Of a DNA stretch of 64,000 nucleotides, positions 35,902 to 44,363 are shown one piece after another. The notes below the pieces were generated by a model. It did not search any database and had not been told where the DNA came from. It saw only the letters and a list, made by a program, of their open reading frames with translations. The stretch covers positions 558,001-622,000 of the forward strand of contig NZ_BCNV01000001.1 in the NCBI RefSeq assembly GCF_001570725.1, in the 5' to 3' direction. A program made the translations under genes and the position numbers. The first letter of the stretch is position 1. Every line of letters begins with the position of its first letter. The DNA is from Paenibacillus amylolyticus. Its GTDB lineage: Bacteria > Bacillota > Bacilli > Paenibacillales > Paenibacillaceae.

Positions 35902-36984
35902 ATGCTTCAGATGCACGGTCAGATATCCAAAAAGGAAACTTCCTGCTGCTGTTCTGCAAGTCGAAGCGGCAGGATGGAAGTGAAAATTCAATCAGAGGAC
36001 AATCCCGAATTGACGGCTTCCCGTGACATGAATATAGCGTCTGACCATGCATCTCCACTTTCCGTTGACCGCCTACCGCTTAGTGCGCTGGCGGGAGATG
36101 ATGGATACATCGCTGGGCGAAAGGACAGGGACCGCATATGGATTGAAGGTGGACGTTTACTTGTGGGCACCAATGATCCGGAAGCTTTTGCAGGTGATGG
36201 GGAAGGGCCTGTCCGGGAAACCCAGGTGGACTCCTTTTATCTGGATGAATGCACGGTGACCAATGCACAGTTTGAACAGTTTGTAAGGGAGACAGGTTAT
36301 CGAACGGAGGCCGAGCGATTCGGCTGGTCCTTTGTTTTTCATTTATTCGTTTCTTCGCAAACGGCTGCTCATGTTCGTACCGTAGTGCAGCAAACGCCCT
36401 GGTGGTGGGTTGTTGAAGGTGCGGACTGGTCTCATCCCGAAGGACCTGACTCTGATGTGAATGACAGGGCTGACCATCCCGTTATCCATATCTCCTGGAA
36501 CGATGCCAATGCGTATTGTGGCTGGGCGGGTAAGCGCCTGCCCTCAGAAGCGGAGTGGGAATATGCAGCCCGAGGGGGATTAATCCAGAAGAAATATCCC
36601 TGGGGTGACGTTCTGCGGCCGGATGGACAGCACCAGTGCAATATCTGGCAAGGAACCTTTCCAACTCAAAATAATGCCGCAGATGGTTATGCAGGTACAG
36701 CTCCATCCCGATCCTTTACTGCGAACGGATATGGATTGTACAACATGTCAGGTAATGTATGGGAATGGTGCGCTGACAATTATGTTACGGATCATGAAAA
36801 GCCTATACTAGCTCAGACGGTTGCTTCTCCCGATGAAGTCCGCAAGGTGTTAAAAGGTGGTTCCTACCTTTGCCACCGTTCCTATTGCAATCGGTACAGA
36901 GTGGCAGCACGGATTCCCAATACGCCGGATACATCCACCGGACATATCGGTTTTAGATGTGCATCCGATGTATTGCCGGTATAG
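35902..36984 (+). CDS. formylglycine-generating enzyme (sulfatase maturase, SUMF1 type)
   Basis: The 360-residue protein has an unusual polar N-terminal stretch of about 78 residues, then a full FGE-sulfatase domain (WIEGGRLLVGTNDPEAF to the C-terminal GFRCASD). The two copper-binding catalytic cysteines are Cys324 and Cys329 in SYLCHRSYCNRYR, as in aerobic FGEs. It oxidises the cysteine in C-x-P-x-R motifs, so the sulfatase at 32321-33838 is its obvious client. Clustering of maturase, sulfatase and lyase argues for a sulfated or sulfate-decorated polysaccharide as target. A terminator follows. Confidence 0.92.
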   Translation: MLQMHGQISKKETSCCCSASRSGRMEVKIQSEDNPELTASRDMNIASDHASPLSVDRLPLSALAGDDGYIAGRKDRDRIWIEGGRLLVGTNDPEAFAGDGEGPVRETQVDSFYLDECTVTNAQFEQFVRETGYRTEAERFGWSFVFHLFVSSQTAAHVRTVVQQTPWWWVVEGADWSHPEGPDSDVNDRADHPVIHISWNDANAYCGWAGKRLPSEAEWEYAARGGLIQKKYPWGDVLRPDGQHQCNIWQGTFPTQNNAADGYAGTAPSRSFTANGYGLYNMSGNVWEWCADNYVTDHEKPILAQTVASPDEVRKVLKGGSYLCHRSYCNRYRVAARIPNTPDTSTGHIGFRCASDVLPV

Positions 36985-37035
36985 CGTGCTATTGATTGGA
37001 CATACCGAATACGATTATGTATATGAAAGGAATAC

Positions 37036-37061
37036 AAGCGACTCATGTGAGTCGCTTTTTT
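37036..37061 (+). terminator. rho-independent terminator
   Basis: AAGCGACTCA and TGAGTCGCTT are complementary with almost no loop (TG), then six T residues. It closes the importer-sulfatase-lyase operon. Confidence 0.88.
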
Positions 37062-37152
37062 CCTTTTACTGATCCGAAAGGATAATTCCGTTATTTCACG
37101 AATACAACAGAGAACTCAGCGAATTTAAAATTACAGACAAAGGGTGTGCCAC

Positions 37153-37761
37153 ATGACGAATCTATTCGAACAATGTTCAGGTCAAACATTATCTGCTAAT
37201 CTGGGATGGCTGAACGAGCCAGCGGATTGGTCCATTGAAGACGGCAAAGTAACGATAACCGTTTCGCCGATCAGTGACTTTTTCATTGATCCGGGAGGTG
37301 ACCCGGTCAAAGCCTCAGCACCATTTTTACATACGATCATCAAGGGAGATTTCAGCATTGTCACTCAAGTACAGGTGGACATGAAAGAACAGTATGACTC
37401 GGGTTGCCTGATGGTGAGAGTGGACGATACGAATTGGGCTAAAGTTTGCTTTGAGTATTTCGAAGAACAGCCGTCCATTCTCAGTGTCGTGACTCGTGGT
37501 AACTCGGATGATTGTGTATCAGCACCTGTAGAGGTTAGTAAGCCTTATTTACGTGTAGCTCGGGCAGGCAACAGCTTTGCTTTCCATTATTCTCAGGATG
37601 GAGAGAAGTGGAAGCTGGTTCGCTATTTCGGTCTCGACTGTCCGGAAGAGATCAAAGTTGGCATTGTGGCCCAATCCCCCATTGGGCAGGGGACGACGGT
37701 TACTTTTACAAATGTACAGCTTCAACATGGGGTGACGGGAAGTGTTCGCCGGGTAGAGTAA
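37153..37761 (+). CDS. DUF1349 (concanavalin-like) domain protein
   Basis: ATG 37153 is chosen over GTG 37144 because AAAGGGTG lies seven bases upstream. The 202-residue cytoplasmic protein is an all-beta DUF1349 domain: DWSIEDGKVTITVSPISDFFIDPGG, FSIVTQVQVDMKEQYDSGCLMVRVDDTNWAKVCFEY and YLRVARAGNSFAFHYSQDGEKWKLVRYF. Such proteins resemble laminin-G/concanavalin-like folds, and the yeast relative REE1 has been linked to enolase regulation. The bacterial function is unknown. It lies after the terminator of the sulfatase operon. Confidence 0.85.
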   Translation: MTNLFEQCSGQTLSANLGWLNEPADWSIEDGKVTITVSPISDFFIDPGGDPVKASAPFLHTIIKGDFSIVTQVQVDMKEQYDSGCLMVRVDDTNWAKVCFEYFEEQPSILSVVTRGNSDDCVSAPVEVSKPYLRVARAGNSFAFHYSQDGEKWKLVRYFGLDCPEEIKVGIVAQSPIGQGTTVTFTNVQLQHGVTGSVRRVE

Positions 37762-37839
37762 CCGGACAAATGAAAGCACAGCATGACAGGTTATTGGGTT
37801 GTTTTTCAGTTATATTAGACATCAAGGAGTGATTAACAC

Positions 37840-38685
37840 ATGAACTGGATCAACTCATTACAGGTCGCTATTCAATATATGGAAGACCACTTGCTCGAAA
37901 ATATGACGATGGAGCAGATTGCAGCGCAGGCCCATATCTCTCCTTTTCATTTTCAACGTACCTTTGCCATACTAACTGATGTTACTGTGTCCGAGTACAT
38001 AAGACGCAGACGATTGACATTGGCGGCACATGAGCTGCTTCAGAGTGATATTAAAATTATCGATTTGGCGCTTAAATATGGTTTCGATACACCGGAATCT
38101 TTCTCCAAAGCCTTTCGTAGACAACATGGTATCGCACCCAGTGAGGCTCGAAAGAATAGTAACGCTGTCCAATCGTATAATCGTCTGGTTATTCAAGTGA
38201 GTCTACAAGGAGCAGAACCGATGAAGTATAAAATCGTTGAACATCCTGAATTTACGTTAGTAGGAGTGAAGCAGGCTTTCTCATATGCAGATGGAGAACA
38301 TCTGCAAGGCATCGGAAAGATGTGGCAGGAAGCGTGGACGAGCGGTACAGAGGATCGTTTGTTTGAACTGAACAATGGGGGTATTCAAGGATTACTCGGT
38401 GTCGTTGTGGATCAGAACGAAATTCAGGAGAAACAGATGCAATACTGGATTGCTACGGCTTACGATGGTGAAGTACCGGAAGGATTATCAAGCTTCACTA
38501 TGCCTGCTTCCAAATGGAGTGTATTTGAAGTAGAAGGCCCGATGCCGGAGAGCATGCAGCTACTGTGGAAACAGATTATTTCGGAATGGTTTCCATCCAA
38601 TCCTTATGAGCACGCGTATATGCCAGAGATGGAAGTATACCCGGGACCCAACCAACCGCCGCAAATCTGGATACCGATTAAATAA
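37840..38685 (+). CDS. AraC-family regulator with GyrI-like effector domain
   Basis: Residues 8-105 are an AraC helix-turn-helix pair (MTMEQIAAQAHISPFHFQRTFAIL and IIDLALKYGFDTPESFSKAFRRQHGIAPSEAR). Residues 127-281 form a GyrI-like/effector-binding domain (MKYKIVEHPEFTLVGVKQAFSY...). This architecture binds small hydrophobic or cationic compounds and controls efflux or detoxification genes. AAGGAG precedes the ATG. The target is not evident, since the gene is followed by a hairpin and then unrelated genes. Confidence 0.88.
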   Translation: MNWINSLQVAIQYMEDHLLENMTMEQIAAQAHISPFHFQRTFAILTDVTVSEYIRRRRLTLAAHELLQSDIKIIDLALKYGFDTPESFSKAFRRQHGIAPSEARKNSNAVQSYNRLVIQVSLQGAEPMKYKIVEHPEFTLVGVKQAFSYADGEHLQGIGKMWQEAWTSGTEDRLFELNNGGIQGLLGVVVDQNEIQEKQMQYWIATAYDGEVPEGLSSFTMPASKWSVFEVEGPMPESMQLLWKQIISEWFPSNPYEHAYMPEMEVYPGPNQPPQIWIPIK

Positions 38686-38717
38686 ATATTAACCATTTCA
38701 AACGCTATACAAATGTA

Positions 38718-38756
38718 GCCCATAGACAGTCGGATAACCGAAGCTGTTTATGGGTT
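38718..38756 (+). terminator. hairpin terminator after AraC/GyrI-like gene
   Basis: CCCATAGACAG pairs with CTGTTTATGGG (one G-T pair) around an inner TCGG/CCGA stem. The T-run after it is weak. Confidence 0.55.
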
Positions 38757-38881
38757 ATTTGGTTGTGATTAATCAGGGATTCGAAGTTGTACAGAGGATG
38801 TTCAAGCGTTGTTCATTTTATTGCAACTAGGTAAACATGATATATTGGAACAAGAGTTTATCGCATTAAGAGAACAATAAG

Positions 38882-39454
38882 ATGAAGCGCAGGGAGGCAG
38901 ACGTGTTGCATGTGGAGAAATTCGTTCGAGCGATTATGGAGCATGAGGAATTAATGCACGACCTGCGGCGAGTTCGAAGTCTGCAATTGCCTCAATGTTA
39001 CATAGGCGCAGGATATGTTCGTAATTATATCTGGGATCTTCTTCATGGATATGCCCTTCGCGAGCTACATAGTGATATCGATGTTGTCTATTATGATGCG
39101 TCGGACCTGCTTGAGGAACGAGACATCCAGTTGGAGCGTCAGCTTCGTGAGTTGACAGGCAATGCCAAGTGGTCGGTCAAAAATCAGGCGAGAATGCATC
39201 TGCGCAATGGCACAGTTCCTTATCAATCTACTGAGGATGCTCTTCGCTATTGGCCAGAAGTTGTGACTGCCATAGGAGTACAGCTGGATGAAGAGGATCA
39301 GGTGAACATCTGTGCTCCGCATGGCTTGCATGATCTGTATCAACTCGTAGTCCGCAAAAGTCCTTTCTTCACGGATGCCGACTATTATAATCAACGCGTA
39401 CAGAAGAAGTGCTGGCAGGAACAATGGCCGAAACTAACGATAATAACAGCCTGA
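38882..39454 (+). CDS. nucleotidyltransferase-like protein (NTP_transf_6/DUF925 type)
   Basis: The 190-residue frame starts at ATG 38882, but GGGAGG at 38892-38897 suits GTG 38903 or TTG 38906 better, removing seven or eight residues. It has the pattern of the small nucleotidyltransferase family: YIGAGYVRNYIWDLLHG, then the Asp pair in SDIDVVYYD, where metal-bound nucleotide would sit, and a C-terminal KCWQEQWPKL. The substrate is unknown. It overlaps the following YdcF-type gene by 31 bases, so the two are coupled. Confidence 0.75.
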   Translation: MKRREADVLHVEKFVRAIMEHEELMHDLRRVRSLQLPQCYIGAGYVRNYIWDLLHGYALRELHSDIDVVYYDASDLLEERDIQLERQLRELTGNAKWSVKNQARMHLRNGTVPYQSTEDALRYWPEVVTAIGVQLDEEDQVNICAPHGLHDLYQLVVRKSPFFTDADYYNQRVQKKCWQEQWPKLTIITA

Positions 39455-40239
39455 ATAATAAGGGATATGCGGAATTGCGAGTACAAGAAGGAGTGTCTAC
39501 GGATTTGATAAAAAAGTTCTTACAAAAAAATGGACTGATCATTGATCTTGTCCTGTTGGCATGTTTTGTGGCATTTCTGATCTTCTGGGGCCAAAGGTTT
39601 GCAGTTATGTTTTTCGGAATGATCACGGTGGCCTTTATCGTGCTAAGACGAATCGACTATCAGAAGCATGTTATTCTGAAGCGGATTATCCTCACCGGAT
39701 TTGGCGTGGTTGCCGTCTCTTTTGTCATCATAGAAGCGCTTGTATTCACACAGCTTGGTGCGAATGATCCGGAAGAAGCGGACTATGTCATTATTCTGGG
39801 TTCGGGTATCAGAGGAACGGAATTGTCATTGACCCTGAAGCAAAGGCTGGATGCCAGTCTGGACTACATTCGCAGTCACCCTCAGACACCGGTCATTGTA
39901 TCGGGTGGGCAGGGACCGGGAGAATCGATTCCCGAAGCACTTGCCATGAAAAACTATCTGATTGAACAGGGGATTAGCCCTGCCCAAGTCATTATGGAAG
40001 ATCGCTCCACAAGTACACAGGAGAATTTGGCCTTTTCCAAAAAAATCATTCTTGAGTCCGGGCTGGAACACCCCGAGATCATGATCGTCACCAGTGACTA
40101 TCATATGTTCCGCTCCAAATATATCGCTGCCAAGAACGGTTATGCGGCAGAATATGGCATATCGGCCCCGTCACCGGGTTATCTGAAACCCGTCAACATG
40201 ATCCGTGAATATTTTGCTACGATCAAAACATTTATCTAA
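39424..40239 (+). CDS. YdcF/ElyC-type membrane protein (DUF218)
   Basis: From the ATG at 39424 the product has 271 residues. There are three membrane helices in the first 120 residues, then a DUF218 domain: YVIILGSGIRGTELSLTLKQRLD, VIVSGGQGPGESIPEALAMKNYL, DRSTSTQENLAFSK and IVTSDYHMFRS. Relatives such as ElyC affect envelope integrity and lipid-carrier metabolism, but the reaction is unproven. It overlaps the end of the nucleotidyltransferase-like gene. Confidence 0.88.
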   Translation: MAETNDNNSLNNKGYAELRVQEGVSTDLIKKFLQKNGLIIDLVLLACFVAFLIFWGQRFAVMFFGMITVAFIVLRRIDYQKHVILKRIILTGFGVVAVSFVIIEALVFTQLGANDPEEADYVIILGSGIRGTELSLTLKQRLDASLDYIRSHPQTPVIVSGGQGPGESIPEALAMKNYLIEQGISPAQVIMEDRSTSTQENLAFSKKIILESGLEHPEIMIVTSDYHMFRSKYIAAKNGYAAEYGISAPSPGYLKPVNMIREYFATIKTFI

Positions 40240-40257
40240 CCGATTGGCATATATTCG

Positions 40258-40303
40258 AAAAGACAACGTTAGACTCTCCTAATAGAGTTTATGTTGTCTT
40301 TTT
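40258..40303 (+). terminator. rho-independent terminator
   Basis: AAAAGACAAC pairs with GTTGTCTTTT and an inner GACTCT with AGAGTT around CCTAAT; a T-run follows. The A-run on the left makes it potentially bidirectional. Confidence 0.85.
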
Positions 40304-40355
40304 GTCATTGTCTCTGCACAAGTTGAATTGAATCAAATATTTGAATCTCAAACCA

Positions 40356-40364
40356 TGCTATAAT
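40356..40364 (+). promoter_or_regulatory. extended -10 promoter
   Basis: TGC-TATAAT is a consensus extended -10 box, 34 bases before the next start codon. No -35 at standard spacing is seen, which an extended -10 tolerates. Confidence 0.6.
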
Positions 40365-40398
40365 ATACGTCATTAATAGAAGAACGATGTAGGAGTGA

Positions 40399-40920
40399 AT
40401 GATCATTACAGCATATCAATTACCTGCTCTATATGAGCAGAAGAAAGTTTCAATGCACGAGATGGAAGAGATTGTACGCCTGTTGGCTCAGGCACCGCTA
40501 TTATACGATGATGGACAGAGCATACAGGTTCAGGATTACATGGGAGGCTTGGAGGTCGAACTTGAGCATGAGGTACGCCGTGCAGTGACCGAGTTGTATC
40601 AACTGGCTGTTCAGGCTTGCCGCGTCTTCGCCGATCCATTGGCGTACGAGCAACTTCAGGATGCACTTGGGTTACAGGCTGAATTATGGCAGGAGGAAGT
40701 GCTCACTCTTGCGAAGTGGATGAACTGGTTGAAGCAGATTAGTGAAGGAAAGAAAACACTGCCAGAGTATAACTTTACAGCCATGCTTGGCAACTTGCCA
40801 GACGGATTCATGATCCATGACTTTTATGATGAACTCCGATATCAACTGGAACAAAACGCTGCAAACGCATGGGCGATCGAAGAGCGGGATCGTTTGTACG
40901 CAGCTCTGGGTGCGAATTAA
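40399..40920 (+). CDS. helical protein of unknown function
   Basis: The 173-residue acidic protein is almost entirely helical and has no signal peptide or membrane segment. Notable parts are ALYEQKKVSMHEMEEIVRLLAQAPLL, VELEHEVRRAVTELYQLAVQACRVFADPLAYEQLQDALG and MLGNLPDGFMIHDFYDELRYQLEQ. TAGGAG lies three bases before the ATG, and an extended -10 promoter is just upstream, so it is expressed on its own. I do not recognise the family. Confidence 0.65.
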   Translation: MIITAYQLPALYEQKKVSMHEMEEIVRLLAQAPLLYDDGQSIQVQDYMGGLEVELEHEVRRAVTELYQLAVQACRVFADPLAYEQLQDALGLQAELWQEEVLTLAKWMNWLKQISEGKKTLPEYNFTAMLGNLPDGFMIHDFYDELRYQLEQNAANAWAIEERDRLYAALGAN

Positions 40921-41036
40921 ATCAAACCAACGGGTCACCGGCGGTGTTAATCTAATATCTGCATTTTGCATGCATAGAAACATTCCAATCTATATCTTGC
41001 GAGTTCTTTACCCAGTATGGGAAATGAGGGGATACC

Positions 41037-41927
41037 GTGAAGAAGGTTGTATTAGCTGGTGGAACGGGATTTGTCGGACAGGATTTTGCCCAAAGGTTCA
41101 GAAAGTTGGGGTATGAGGTGTTAATTATCTCGCGTCAGCCCGGTCATATTGCCTGGGAGGATCGTGCAGGAATTATAGGGGCACTCGAAGAAGCAGAAAT
41201 GTTGATTAACCTGGCAGGTAAATCGGTGAACTGCCGTTATACGGAGGAGAATCGCAAAGTCATTCTGGAATCCAGAACCCGGACAACGCGGATTCTCGGT
41301 GAAGCCGTCCTGGCTTGTAATCATCCTCCCGAGTTATGGATTAATTCGAGTACAGCAACCATATACAGACATGCCGAAGATCGTCCCATGACGGAAAAAG
41401 AGGGCGAGATTGGCTCTGGCTTCTCGGTTGACGTTGCCAAGGCGTGGGAACAGGCTTTCTTCGAATTCAGTCTGCCATCTACGCGTCAGATTGCATTGCG
41501 GATTGCGATTGTGCTGGGGGAGGGCGGCGTGATGGTGCCCATGACAAACCTGGTCCGTTTTGGCCTAGGAGGATCGCAAGGTGCAGGAACACAGCAGTTC
41601 AGCTGGATTCATATCGAGGATCTGTTCCGCATGGTGATCTATCTACAGGAGCATCCACACCTGAATGGTGTGTTCAATGCCTCCTCACCGCATCCTGTTA
41701 CGAATCGCGAACTGATGGCCAGCCTGAGAGAGCAGATGGGTGTTCGGATCGGATTACCTTCCCCTCGTTGGATGCTTGAACTGGGCGCACGTTTTATTCA
41801 GACCGAAACAGAGCTTGTCCTCAAAAGCCGATGGGTGATTCCCGAGCGATTGGAGAGGGAAGGATTCACTTTCACATACGGTACGCTAGATACCGCTCTT
41901 GCCGAGATCTTGAATAAGAAGAAATGA
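41037..41927 (+). CDS. TIGR01777-type NAD(P)-dependent epimerase
   Basis: The 296-residue protein has an N-terminal Rossmann motif (LAGGTGFVGQDFA) and the features of the TIGR01777/SDR39U1 family: INLAGKSVNCRYTEENRKVILESR, INSSTATIY, and a C-terminal DUF1731-like part (LPSPRWMLELGARFI...). GTG 41037 has GAGGGG upstream. Substrates are unknown. The terminator that follows separates it from the biosynthetic-looking operon downstream, so it is probably not part of that set. Confidence 0.88.
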   Translation: MKKVVLAGGTGFVGQDFAQRFRKLGYEVLIISRQPGHIAWEDRAGIIGALEEAEMLINLAGKSVNCRYTEENRKVILESRTRTTRILGEAVLACNHPPELWINSSTATIYRHAEDRPMTEKEGEIGSGFSVDVAKAWEQAFFEFSLPSTRQIALRIAIVLGEGGVMVPMTNLVRFGLGGSQGAGTQQFSWIHIEDLFRMVIYLQEHPHLNGVFNASSPHPVTNRELMASLREQMGVRIGLPSPRWMLELGARFIQTETELVLKSRWVIPERLEREGFTFTYGTLDTALAEILNKKK

Positions 41928-41956
41928 CACTTCATACAAAAGAAAACACAACAGGA

Positions 41957-41980
41957 AGGGCAGAGGCATCTGCCCTTTTA
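41957..41980 (+). terminator. rho-independent terminator
   Basis: AAGGGCAGA and TCTGCCCTT pair around GGCA and lead into TTATTATAT, 30 bases after the epimerase stop. Confidence 0.85.
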
Positions 41981-42005
41981 TTATATATTTCAAAGCTGCT
42001 ATTTG

Positions 42006-42020
42006 ATGGCGTTTCGCCAT
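42006..42020 (+). promoter_or_regulatory. short inverted repeat before the ketoacyl synthase operon
   Basis: ATGGCG-TTT-CGCCAT lies 60 bases before the synthase start without a T-run. It could be an operator or leader hairpin for the operon. No clear promoter is visible beside it apart from AT-rich sequence at 41980-41990. Confidence 0.35.
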
Positions 42021-42079
42021 TCAAGGTGAGGTGTAAATTTCATTTAAATCAGTCAGATGAACAGAAAGAGGTTGGGGAA

Positions 42080-43081
42080 ATGCAACTTAGAAGAGTAAGG
42101 ATCGCGGGAACAGGGAAGTACCTGCCTGAACAGGAAGTTACCGATGAGGAACTGGACCGTCGCTTGGGCGTGCCTGCCGGCTGGGTTAGCAAAGCAGCAA
42201 GCGTAGGTATACGCCACTATGCTTCGGGTGAAGAAACCTCTTCCTTCATGGGCGCGCGGGCTGCCGAAGCTGCACTGGCGGATGCAGGATTGCAATTCGG
42301 GGATATCGATTGCCTTGTGTGTACCAGTGGCACGAAGGAACAACCGTTACCAAGTACGGCGGTGTTTATCCAGCAGGCCATGGGGCAGGAAGATTCGGGC
42401 GTACCTGCCTTTGATATGGATGCAACCTGCCTGAGTTTCCTGAACGGACTCGATGTGATCTCCTATATGGTAGATGCCGGACGTTACCAGCGAGTACTGC
42501 TCGTAGCCACCGAGATTGCCTCAGCGGGACTAAATTGGTCGGATAAAGAGAGTGCAGCCCTGTTCGGAGATGGAGCGGCCGCTGTTATTATTGAGCGTTC
42601 GCCTGAAGGGTCATCCTCTCAGATTGTACATGCTTCCCTTCAAACCTACAGCCGAGGTGCTCGCTTCTCGGAAATTGCAGGTGGAGGTACACGGATGCAT
42701 GCTTCGAATTATAAAGCAGATCAGCCTGAAGCGTACCTATTTCATATGGATGGACAGGCGATCTTCCGCATGGCTTCCAGACTTTTGCCTGGATTCATCG
42801 GCGATATGCTGCAAGCGACCGGAAATCAGATGGAGGACTTTCAATTGGTCATTCCCCATCAGGGGAGTGCCATGGCGATGAGATTGATCCGCAAGAAGCT
42901 AGGGATTGCTGAAGATCGATTCATGGATATCACACGAAATCACGGCAATACGATTGCGGCATCGATCCCGATGGGGCTGCATGAAGCGATTAGACAGCAG
43001 CGCATTCAGCGTGGGGATCGCGTGCTGATGATTGGTACGGCTGCCGGATTATCATTGGGAGGACTCATTTTTGACTACTAG
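42080..43081 (+). CDS. 3-oxoacyl-ACP synthase III-like condensing enzyme
   Basis: The frame is open from 41924, but the start is ATG 42080 (AAAGAGG eight bases upstream); the earlier part overlaps the preceding terminator. The 333-residue protein has the thiolase fold with predicted Cys117 (DMDATCLSF), His260 (IPHQGSAM) and Asn290 (HGNTIAASIP), the FabH/OleA triad. Glu88 sits just before the PSTA segment; OleA needs a glutamate in this area, but alignment is needed to equate them. It likely condenses acyl-CoA or acyl-ACP units. The operon contains no ACP. The following gene overlaps it by 11 bases. Confidence 0.88.
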   Translation: MQLRRVRIAGTGKYLPEQEVTDEELDRRLGVPAGWVSKAASVGIRHYASGEETSSFMGARAAEAALADAGLQFGDIDCLVCTSGTKEQPLPSTAVFIQQAMGQEDSGVPAFDMDATCLSFLNGLDVISYMVDAGRYQRVLLVATEIASAGLNWSDKESAALFGDGAAAVIIERSPEGSSSQIVHASLQTYSRGARFSEIAGGGTRMHASNYKADQPEAYLFHMDGQAIFRMASRLLPGFIGDMLQATGNQMEDFQLVIPHQGSAMAMRLIRKKLGIAEDRFMDITRNHGNTIAASIPMGLHEAIRQQRIQRGDRVLMIGTAAGLSLGGLIFDY

Positions 43082-44363
43082 ATCTGGGGAAACCGGACAT
43101 TGTACAGCTGCTTCTCTTCGTGTGCTGCTTACAGGCGGAAGGGCTCCCGTAACGCTCGATCTGGCACGCATGCTTCATCGGGCAGGCCATCGGGTCTATG
43201 TTGCGGAGAGTGCCGTACGGCATCTGACCAGATCATCTAGTGCAGTGGAACAGTGTGCTGTGGTCCCATCACCGCGTCATGACACACGTGCGTATCTTGC
43301 GGAGCTGGAACGGTTGGTTCAGGATTGGCAGATTGACCTATTGATTCCGATGTGTGAAGAAGTCTTCTATGTGGCTCAAGGGGCAGACAGACTGCGTTCA
43401 TACTGTCGTGTTTTGGTCTCTTCATTGGAGCAGCTGCATGAGCTGCATCATAAATATGATTTTATCCAGCTCGCAAGATCACTCGGTCTTTCGGTTCCGG
43501 ATACACGCCTGATCAACAGTCGGCAGGAATGGATGGAAGCTCAGTCTGTTCTGGGAAAAGTAGGAGATTGGGTATGGAAACCGGTGTATTCCCGTTTTGC
43601 CGCCAAAGTTCGCATGCCGACGTTTATGACAGATGACACGGGGGCAAGGACTGATCAGCAAGGAAATGTAAGCCAAAAGAATCATCGACATATCCGTAAC
43701 GATCCTCCGGACGAAGGGGAATTATCCTCTGTTTCACCTTGGGTTGCACAGGTATTCATTCCCGGTCAGATGTTATGTACATACAGCATAGCGCATGAAG
43801 GGCAACTGGTTGCGCATTCCACTTACGACAGCCGCTATCGTACAGGTAGCGTGGGAGCGAGTGTTTTTTTTGAACAGGTGGAACATGAAGGTGCCCTTGC
43901 GTGGGTGAGACAATTTGCCCAGGCAACGGGGTTTAGCGGACAGATTGGGTTTGATTTTATAGAAGGTCAGAATGGTCGAGTGTACGCAATTGAGTGTAAT
44001 CCGAGGGCAACGAGTGGGATTCATCTGTTTCACCCCGGAGGTGACTTGGTACGTGCACTGACTGAACCTGAGACATTGATCAAAGAAAGAAAAATGATCA
44101 TGCCGGCACAGGGCAGCAAAGCCATGCTCATGCTTCCCATGCTGGGAAGCGGGGTTCAGCAGATCTTCGGCAAAGGAAAGTTCTTTGCATGGATAGCAGC
44201 GTGGCGTGGCACCAGGGATGTGGTCTATGCACGACAGGATCTTCAACCTTTAATGGAACAATTCGGAGTGGTGCTGGCCGCATGGCGTCTGGCAAGATCG
44301 CAGAAGTGCTCGCTGACTGAAGCTTTGACTCACGACATAGAATGGAACGGTGAACAACAATGA
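43071..44363 (+). CDS. ATP-grasp ligase
   Basis: Start TTG 43071 has GGGAGG eight bases upstream, inside the synthase gene, giving 430 residues. An N-terminal Rossmann-like lobe (VLLTGGRAPVTLDLARMLHRAGHRVYVAES) resembles carbamoyl-phosphate-synthase-like ATP-grasp proteins. The ATP-grasp core has WVWKPVYSRFAAKV, GFDFIEG and the metal-binding AIECNPRATSGIHLF. Such enzymes activate a carboxylate as an acyl phosphate and join it to an amine, thiol or hydroxyl. The C-terminal 90 residues form an extra helical part. The acid and acceptor are unknown. Confidence 0.88.
   Translation: MTTRSGETGHCTAASLRVLLTGGRAPVTLDLARMLHRAGHRVYVAESAVRHLTRSSSAVEQCAVVPSPRHDTRAYLAELERLVQDWQIDLLIPMCEEVFYVAQGADRLRSYCRVLVSSLEQLHELHHKYDFIQLARSLGLSVPDTRLINSRQEWMEAQSVLGKVGDWVWKPVYSRFAAKVRMPTFMTDDTGARTDQQGNVSQKNHRHIRNDPPDEGELSSVSPWVAQVFIPGQMLCTYSIAHEGQLVAHSTYDSRYRTGSVGASVFFEQVEHEGALAWVRQFAQATGFSGQIGFDFIEGQNGRVYAIECNPRATSGIHLFHPGGDLVRALTEPETLIKERKMIMPAQGSKAMLMLPMLGSGVQQIFGKGKFFAWIAAWRGTRDVVYARQDLQPLMEQFGVVLAAWRLARSQKCSLTEALTHDIEWNGEQQ

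Noticed and set aside
41924..42079. N-terminal extension of 52 residues on the ketoacyl synthase III frame
   Set aside because: It overlaps the preceding gene's stop and a strong terminator, has no ribosome binding site, and the synthase fold begins right after the well-placed ATG at 42080.
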